From: Clostridium sp. UBA5530
Lineage (GTDB): Bacteria; Bacillota; Clostridia; Clostridiales; Clostridiaceae
Assembly (NCBI GenBank): GCA_002423705.1
Contig: DINW01000092.1
Span: forward strand, 35,124 to 53,829
DNA: 18,706 nucleotides
Direction of reading: 5' to 3'
A model generated the notes under the pieces. The model saw nothing but the letters and a program-made list of their open reading frames with translations, had not been told where the DNA came from and ran no database searches. Both the position numbers and the translations under genes were made by a program. This document shows, in pieces, positions 14,984 to 18,706 of the stretch. Position 1 is the stretch's first letter. Each line of letters begins with the position of its first letter.

Positions 14984-15401
14984 AATTTTCATAAAGAGTA
15001 TTGCTAGCCTTTATAATAAAGCCATCGGAATTTTTTTCAGGATATATAATAATATTTATAGTGCCTTTAGTTGATGGATAGAACTTATCTAAAAGAACTA
15101 TATCTTTAGTATTTCCTAAAGAATCTTTATAATAAAGTTTCATCATGCTTTCAGTAAATTTTTCTTTTGGAGATAATGACATTTTCAAAGTGGATTTTTT
15201 ATTAACTTTTGGCACATCTATTTTGTCTTGAGAAAGAATATAATTTATATATAAGTCATCAAAATCTTTAGATGTTTGATTCTCTATGATTATTTTGAAA
15301 TTATCATCATAATGGATAGTAGAGGATATTATAGCAACCAATGACCCTATAAGAACAAGTAGAGCTATAGTCAATTTAAACTTTTTAGAAGAACACTTCA
15401 T
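14982..15401 (-). CDS. Small membrane-anchored hypothetical protein (139 aa)
   Basis: ATG 15401 is chosen because GGGAGG lies 7 nt upstream; an earlier in-frame ATG at 15422 would place that site inside the coding region. Residues 1-7 are polar/Lys-rich, followed by one strongly hydrophobic helix at about 9-28 (KLTIALLVLIGSLVAIISST), then an extracytoplasmic domain of about 110 residues rich in beta strands (FKIIIENQTSKDFDDLYINYIL; GTINIIIYPEKNSDGFIIKASNTLYEN). Some resemblance to small immunoglobulin-like beta folds, but I recognise no family. It converges on the ATPase gene and diverges from glcT. A weak promoter, TTTACA-N18-TATACG (15470-15441), lies upstream on the minus strand. Confidence 0.75.
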   Translation of the reverse strand: MKCSSKKFKLTIALLVLIGSLVAIISSTIHYDDNFKIIIENQTSKDFDDLYINYILSQDKIDVPKVNKKSTLKMSLSPKEKFTESMMKLYYKDSLGNTKDIVLLDKFYPSTKGTINIIIYPEKNSDGFIIKASNTLYEN

Positions 15402-15474
15402 CACAAGACCTCCCGAAACCATACATTATTTTCCAAATAACGTATATCATAAAACCTAATTAAATGTAAATATT

Positions 15475-15502
15475 TTGCATAATATTAATAAAAGAGTACA
15501 AT
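15475..15502 (+). promoter_or_regulatory. Candidate promoter of glcT
   Basis: TTGCAT (15475-15480), 16 bp, TACAAT (15497-15502), 38 bp before the GTG start of glcT. Confidence 0.5.
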
Positions 15503-15540
15503 AGAAATATCAAGTATATTAAAATATGGGGTGAATTATA

Positions 15541-16398
15541 GTGAAAGCTGACGAGAAACAGTGGTTAGTTATAAAATCATTCAATAACAATATATTATTA
15601 GTAAGAGACGGAGAAAATGAAAAGATTCTTTTTGGCAAAGGTATTGGCTTTGGGAAAAAATTCGGCAATATGGTAGATAAGAATATAGAAGTAGAAAAGA
15701 CTTTTGTAATAGAAAGCAAAGAAAATCAAAGGAACTTTGATGAATTGCTTAATCATGCCGATTCTAACATAGTAGGCATGTGTGAGGAGCTTATCTGTGT
15801 TATAGAAGAAGACCTTCACGAGGAACTAGATGAAAAAATCCATATATCTTTGACGGATCATATAGCATTTTCACTTAGACGACTTCAAAACAGCGAAGAG
15901 ATACAAAATCCTTTTATAGTAGAAACGGAGACCTTGTACAAAACGGAGTTTAAGATTGCCACTAAGTTAGCCACGATTATAGAAGAGAAAGTAGATGTGA
16001 AAATACCTCATGGAGAGATTGGGTTTATTGCACTGCACATACATTCTGCAAGAAACAAGGGTAAACTATCTAATACAATAAAGTTTGCTTACACTATTAA
16101 TTATATAATAAAGTTTATTGAAGAGGACCTTGATATTTACGTAGACAGAGAAAGTCTAGACTTTGCTAGGTTTGCTACCCATATAAGGTTTGCTATTGAG
16201 AGAATATTAAATGGAAATGAAGTAAAAAATGATTTGCTGAAGACAATAAAAAGAACCTACAAAAATTCATATAAATTAGCTGAAAAAGTAGCAGGAATAA
16301 TCGAGAATCAGCTTGATGTAGAAGTGTCTAAGGATGAGGTGGGATATTTGGCAATACACATAGAAAGATTTAAAAATATGGCTAATATAGAGCAATAG
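15541..16398 (+). CDS. glcT: GlcT-type BglG-family PTS antiterminator
   Basis: 285 aa; GTG 15541 with GGGGTGA 6-7 nt upstream. The N-terminal RNA-binding CAT domain (about 1-58) contains NNNILLVRDG and FGKGIGFGKKFG, typical of the family. Two PTS regulation domains follow: PRD1 (about 70-172) with H107 (LTDHIAF) and H166 (ALHIHS), and PRD2 (about 178-280) with H214 (FATHIRF) and H273 (AIHIERF), the phosphorylation-site histidines. BglG-family proteins bind a RAT hairpin in a leader mRNA and block an overlapping terminator. The RAT-like element in front of the adjacent minus-strand crr gene (17003-17029) is the evident target; the lost nagE 5' end would likely have carried another. PTS phosphorylation should control it. 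Confidence 0.92.
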   Translation: MKADEKQWLVIKSFNNNILLVRDGENEKILFGKGIGFGKKFGNMVDKNIEVEKTFVIESKENQRNFDELLNHADSNIVGMCEELICVIEEDLHEELDEKIHISLTDHIAFSLRRLQNSEEIQNPFIVETETLYKTEFKIATKLATIIEEKVDVKIPHGEIGFIALHIHSARNKGKLSNTIKFAYTINYIIKFIEEDLDIYVDRESLDFARFATHIRFAIERILNGNEVKNDLLKTIKRTYKNSYKLAEKVAGIIENQLDVEVSKDEVGYLAIHIERFKNMANIEQ

Positions 16399-16412
16399 AA
16401 ATATTTAAATAT

Positions 16413-16457
16413 AGGCAGGCATCCATATTAGAATAGATGCCTGCCTTAAATTTTTGC
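16413..16457. terminator. Terminator between glcT and crr (convergent)
   Basis: An 11-bp perfect stem (AGGCAGGCATC / GATGCCTGCCT) with a 12-13-nt loop. On the plus side it is followed by TAAATTTTTG. On the minus side the sequence after it is ATATTTAAATATTTC, less T-rich, so it is better for glcT than for crr. Confidence 0.8.
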
Positions 16458-16462
16458 ATTGG

Positions 16463-16942
16463 TTATTTTGTATAAGCTATAACAACATCTTTTCCGGCTG
16501 TTACAGTTTTACCAATCATGCAGTTCATTTCTTTTAGAGTATCTGAGTTAGTCACAAGAACAGGAGTTATAGTAGAATACCCTTTTTCTTCAAAGAATTT
16601 TCTATTAATCTTAACTATAGGAGTTCCAGCCTTAACCTTAACTCCTTCTTCCCCTAATCTTTCAAAGCCTTCACCGTCAAGCTCAACAGTATCTATTCCT
16701 ATATGGATTAAAAGCTCTAAACCATTGTCTAAAGTCATGGCAAAGGCATGGTTAGTTTTAAATATTAGACTTATTGTACCATCAGCAGGAGCTACCACTA
16801 AATCATCAGATGGTTCTATAGCTACACCATCTCCAGCCATTTTTTGTGAAAAAACTTCATCTGGAACTTGAGATAGATCTACAACTTTACCTGAAATAGG
16901 AGCTACTAGCTCTGTGCTTTTCTTTTTAAATAATCCAAACAT
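16463..16942 (-). CDS. crr: PTS glucose-type EIIA (Crr-like)
   Basis: 159 aa from ATG 16942; an in-frame ATG at 16960 is rejected because the AAAGGAAG site between the two is correctly spaced for 16942. Starts MFGLFKKK, then LVAPISGKVVDLSQVPDEVFSQKMAGDGVAI, and the phosphorylation region with His65 (NHAFAMT) and the phospho-acceptor His80 (LLIHIGIDTVEL). It is a free-standing IIA(Glc) domain: it takes phosphate from HPr and passes it to a IIBC permease, such as glucose- or GlcNAc-type proteins lacking their own IIA. The adjacent NagE-like IIBC (17098-18384) has no IIA, so this is its natural partner. Controlled by a perfect-consensus promoter and a RAT/terminator switch. Confidence 0.92.
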   Translation of the reverse strand: MFGLFKKKSTELVAPISGKVVDLSQVPDEVFSQKMAGDGVAIEPSDDLVVAPADGTISLIFKTNHAFAMTLDNGLELLIHIGIDTVELDGEGFERLGEEGVKVKAGTPIVKINRKFFEEKGYSTITPVLVTNSDTLKEMNCMIGKTVTAGKDVVIAYTK

Positions 16943-16979
16943 ATATTTACTTCCTTTCATTCTAGTATAAGTAATATGG

Positions 16980-17012
16980 AAAAAAAGGCATAAGTCTTTT
17001 AAACTTATGCCT
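16980..17012 (-). terminator. Leader terminator (attenuator) of crr
   Basis: Read on the minus strand: a 10-bp perfect stem AGGCATAAGT / ACTTATGCCT (17012-17003 and 16995-16986), loop TTAAAAG, then a run of seven T. It lies between the crr promoter and ribosome binding site, about 40 nt before the start codon. Transcription would stop here unless prevented. Confidence 0.85.
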
Positions 17013-17029
17013 GTTAAACAGTTACACGT
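17003..17029 (-). promoter_or_regulatory. RAT antiterminator element for GlcT
   Basis: Minus strand: ACGTGTAACTGTTTAACAGG and on to CATAAG. It carries the recurrent core of BglG-family RATs (G..TA-ACTG, loop, CAGGCA), with CTG/CAG pairing, and its 3' part is the left arm of the leader terminator, so the two structures exclude each other. GlcT is encoded next door. Confidence 0.75.
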
Positions 17030-17037
17030 TTAGTATG

Positions 17038-17066
17038 ATTATATTACTACCGTATATTAATGTCAA
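17038..17066 (-). promoter_or_regulatory. Perfect-consensus promoter of crr
   Basis: Minus strand TTGACA (17066-17061), exactly 17 bp, TATAAT (17043-17038). Both hexamers are perfect. The start should fall near 17031, just ahead of the RAT. Confidence 0.85.
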
Positions 17067-17097
17067 TAATATAATTTTATGAAAACAATGTAAACGT

Positions 17098-18384
17098 ATT
17101 GACAAGGCCTATAGAGATGTTATATTTGGTAATTTAGCTCTTATATTCGCTATAGGAGTTGCCGTAGGCCTTGCAGAAGAAAATAATGGAGTATCAGCTA
17201 TAGCGGCTATCGTAGGATATTTGACATTAACTAAGGTTGCAGTTTCTGTTGACAAAACTATAAACATGGGAGTTTTGGGGGGAATATTAATTGGTATTTT
17301 AGCAGCGAAATTATATAATAAATTTAAAGATATTCAGCTACCACAATTTTTAGGTTTCTTTGGAGGAAAAAGGTTTGTTCCTATAATTACAGCTTTTTCA
17401 TCCTCGGTGTTAGGAATAGTAGCAGGCTATGTATGGCCACCAATTCAATCAGCATTAAATACCTTTGGTATTACTATGGCTAATGCAGGACCAATAGGAG
17501 CCTTTGGTTTTGGATTTTTTAATAGACTATTGATACCCTTTGGATTACATCACGTATTGAATTCTATATTCTGGTTTGATTTCGGAACCTTTACCAATGC
17601 AGCAGGACAGCTAGTAAAGGGAGATATAGCAAGATTCTTTGCTCAAGATCCAACAGCAGGAACTTATATGACAGGTTTCTTCCCAATAATGATGTTTGCA
17701 TTACCAGCAGCCTGTTTAGCAATGATAACCACCGCTAAGAAAGAAAATAGAAAAGCTATAACAGGTATGTTATTAGGGGTAGCCTTTACATCTTTCTTAA
17801 CTGGTATTACAGAGCCAATAGAATTTTCATTTATGTTTTTAGCTCCAGTTCTATATCTAGTTCATGCAATATTTACAGGAGCATCCTTGGCTATTACTTC
17901 AGCTCTTGGAGTTAAGTCGGGATTCACCTTCTCCGCTGGAGCCATAGACTATGGGTTAAGCTATGGAATAGCAAGTAAACCTTTGTTGCTATTAATTATA
18001 GGTTTGATTTTTGGAGTAGTTTATTACTTAACTTTTGTATTCTTTATAAAGAAATTTAACCTTTCTACTCCTGGAAGAATTGATGATGAAATATTAGATA
18101 ACAATGAAGCCATGAATATTTCCAATTCAAATCTAGATAATAAGGCAGTAGATATCTTAGAAGCATTAGGAGGAAAGGAAAATATAGAATCTATAGATGC
18201 CTGTATAACTAGAATAAGATTAACTGTTAATGACGACTCTAAAGTAGACGAAGTGGCTTTGAAAAAATTAGGAGCTACAGCAATAATGAAAATGGGAAAA
18301 AATAATATTCAAATTGTTGTAGGGACCATGGCAGATCCCCTAGTTACTCAGATAAAAAAGGTTATGAAGAAGGTAATGAGCTAA
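17098..18384 (+). pseudogene. nagE: 5'-truncated nagE: PTS N-acetylglucosamine IIBC
   Basis: The frame is open from 17083 (TGA at 17080-17082) to 18384, with clear homology starting at about 17104 (AYRDVIFGNLALIFAIGVAVGL). NagE-type signatures: GYLTLTKVAVSVDKTINMG, FFGGKRFVPI, FFNRLLIPFGLHHVLN, FWFDFGTFTNAAGQL, GFFPIMMFALPAACLA, FLTGITEPIEFSFMF, FSAGAIDYGLSYG, the linker NLSTPGR, and IIB SIDACITRIRLTV with the phospho-cysteine. Missing: the family's first ~45-70 residues, containing the first membrane helix and start codon. No ATG, GTG or TTG with a ribosome binding site exists before a TTG at 17221, which is inside the IIC domain. The gene thus looks broken at its 5' end by a deletion, although the remainder has no stop or frameshift, suggesting a recent loss or an assembly join. 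Confidence 0.8.
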
Positions 18385-18400
18385 TATAGTTAGATAATAA

Positions 18401-18445
18401 AAAGAGACTGATATCCTAAGATAAAGGGTATCAGTCTCTTTAGAG
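18401..18445. terminator. Bidirectional terminator between nagE and the right-edge gene
   Basis: A 16-bp stem (arms AAAGAGACTGATATCC and GGGTATCAGTCTCTTT with one G-U) around a 9-nt loop. On the minus side it is followed by TTTTTATTATC, so it ends the minus-strand gene; on the plus side by TTTAG only. Confidence 0.85.
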
Positions 18446-18466
18446 TGAAAATGATTAAATTGGGAT

Positions 18467-18706
18467 TTATTTATCACAATAATATCCAAAAAATTTAGGA
18501 CATATTCTATTGTACATAGGTAGCAAAGAGGGGTGCATCAATTTAGTTAAAAGATTTCGCATGTTTTTTTCATTAGGAAATGGCTTTTTATTATTTATAC
18601 AGCATATAAGCTCGTCATAGTAGGAATAAAGAATATCTATATTGCTTAAATACTCACTTTTAGTCATGGTCTTAATGCTTTTATGCTTAGCAGATCCTAA
18701 AGGCTT
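18467..18706 (-). CDS. 3' end of an unknown gene (runs off right edge)
   Basis: The minus-strand frame is open from the window edge (18704, allowing for frame) through 18467, giving about 79 residues ending FFGYYCDK. An internal ATG at 18667 has no ribosome binding site (CATTAAGACC upstream) and the 13 codons before it continue in frame without a stop (KPLGSAKHKSIKT), so I read this as the C-terminus of a longer protein rather than a 66-aa gene. The segment is helical, Tyr-, Asn- and Lys-rich (YLSNIDILYSYYDELICCINN). No family recognised. It converges on nagE with a shared terminator. Confidence 0.6.
   Translation of the reverse strand, partial: KPLGSAKHKSIKTMTKSEYLSNIDILYSYYDELICCINNKKPFPNEKNMRNLLTKLMHPSLLPMYNRICPKFFGYYCDK

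Noticed and set aside
17089..17104. Catabolite-response (cre) site TGTAAACGTATTGACA
   Set aside because: The half-sites resemble cre but spacing and the second half (missing the conserved C) deviate, and part of it is nagE coding sequence.
17099..17126. TTGACA-N16-TATATT as a promoter for the truncated nagE
   Set aside because: The boxes fit, but they lie at the point where coding homology begins and no usable start codon follows, so productive expression is unlikely.
17221..18384. TTG at 17221 as a true start of a 387-aa PTS protein
   Set aside because: Homology to NagE continues upstream of it in the same frame for about 39 codons, and the upstream AGGA is too close and weak. It would start inside a membrane domain.
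18467..18667. A complete 66-aa gene starting at ATG 18667
   Set aside because: No ribosome binding site, and the frame is open to the window edge, so it is more likely the end of a longer gene.
1..18706. CRISPR array, tRNA, rRNA, transposase or prophage genes
   Set aside because: No regularly spaced repeat array, no tRNA/rRNA-like segment and no recombinase or phage frame was seen on either strand.

Overview
The window is AT-rich DNA with clostridial features: purine-rich AGGAGG-type ribosome binding sites, compact genes, U-run terminators, a GlcT/Crr/NagE-type PTS cluster, a TldD/TldE pair and a DUF4179 anti-sigma protein. I infer a Clostridium or close relative; species cannot be told from this sequence.

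Layout. (1) 1-770, minus strand: the 5' part of a membrane-anchored unknown protein running off the left edge, and a 57-aa DUF4177-like protein with its terminator. (2) 1191-4043, plus: an apparent operon of a metallo-beta-lactamase-fold protein, a MupG-type 6-phospho-N-acetylmuramidase and an aldose-1-epimerase-like protein. (3) 4080-4295: two diverged tandem copies of an intergenic repeat, then a ROK sugar kinase (4322-5263). (4) 5310-7732: a candidate ECF promoter, an ECF sigma factor, its overlapping DUF4179 anti-sigma partner and a membrane-anchored unknown. The sigma/anti-sigma pair lies between two near-identical ~24-bp direct repeats. (5) 7733-8213: a terminator, an inverted third copy of the intergenic repeat, and a promoter region with paired palindromes ahead of a SAM-dependent methyltransferase. 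(6) 8892-12067: tldD, its tldE/pmbA-like partner and a TerB-like protein. (7) 12409-14931: a P2-type cation ATPase with atypical ion-site motifs. (8) 14982-15401, minus: a small membrane-anchored unknown. (9) 15541-18384: a GlcT-type antiterminator, a minus-strand IIA(Glc)/Crr gene behind a perfect-consensus promoter and a RAT/terminator switch, and a nagE (GlcNAc IIBC) whose 5' end is missing. (10) The right edge carries the 3' end of a minus-strand gene.

How the genes fit together. Amino-sugar and cell-wall-sugar use is a thread: NagE and Crr would import and phosphorylate GlcNAc, GlcT would switch on crr by antitermination, MupG would cleave MurNAc-6P-GlcNAc, and the ROK kinase and epimerase would handle free sugars. 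The nagE copy here has no usable start and looks like a 5'-deleted pseudogene, which would leave crr and glcT serving other PTS permeases. The ECF sigma/anti-sigma pair is a separate envelope-stress-type module.

The most novel signal is the family of ~80-100-nt intergenic repeats (two tandem copies, one inverted copy, two weaker relatives). Their copies keep two nested stems with compensating base changes, which suggests a structured RNA or a small mobile repeat.
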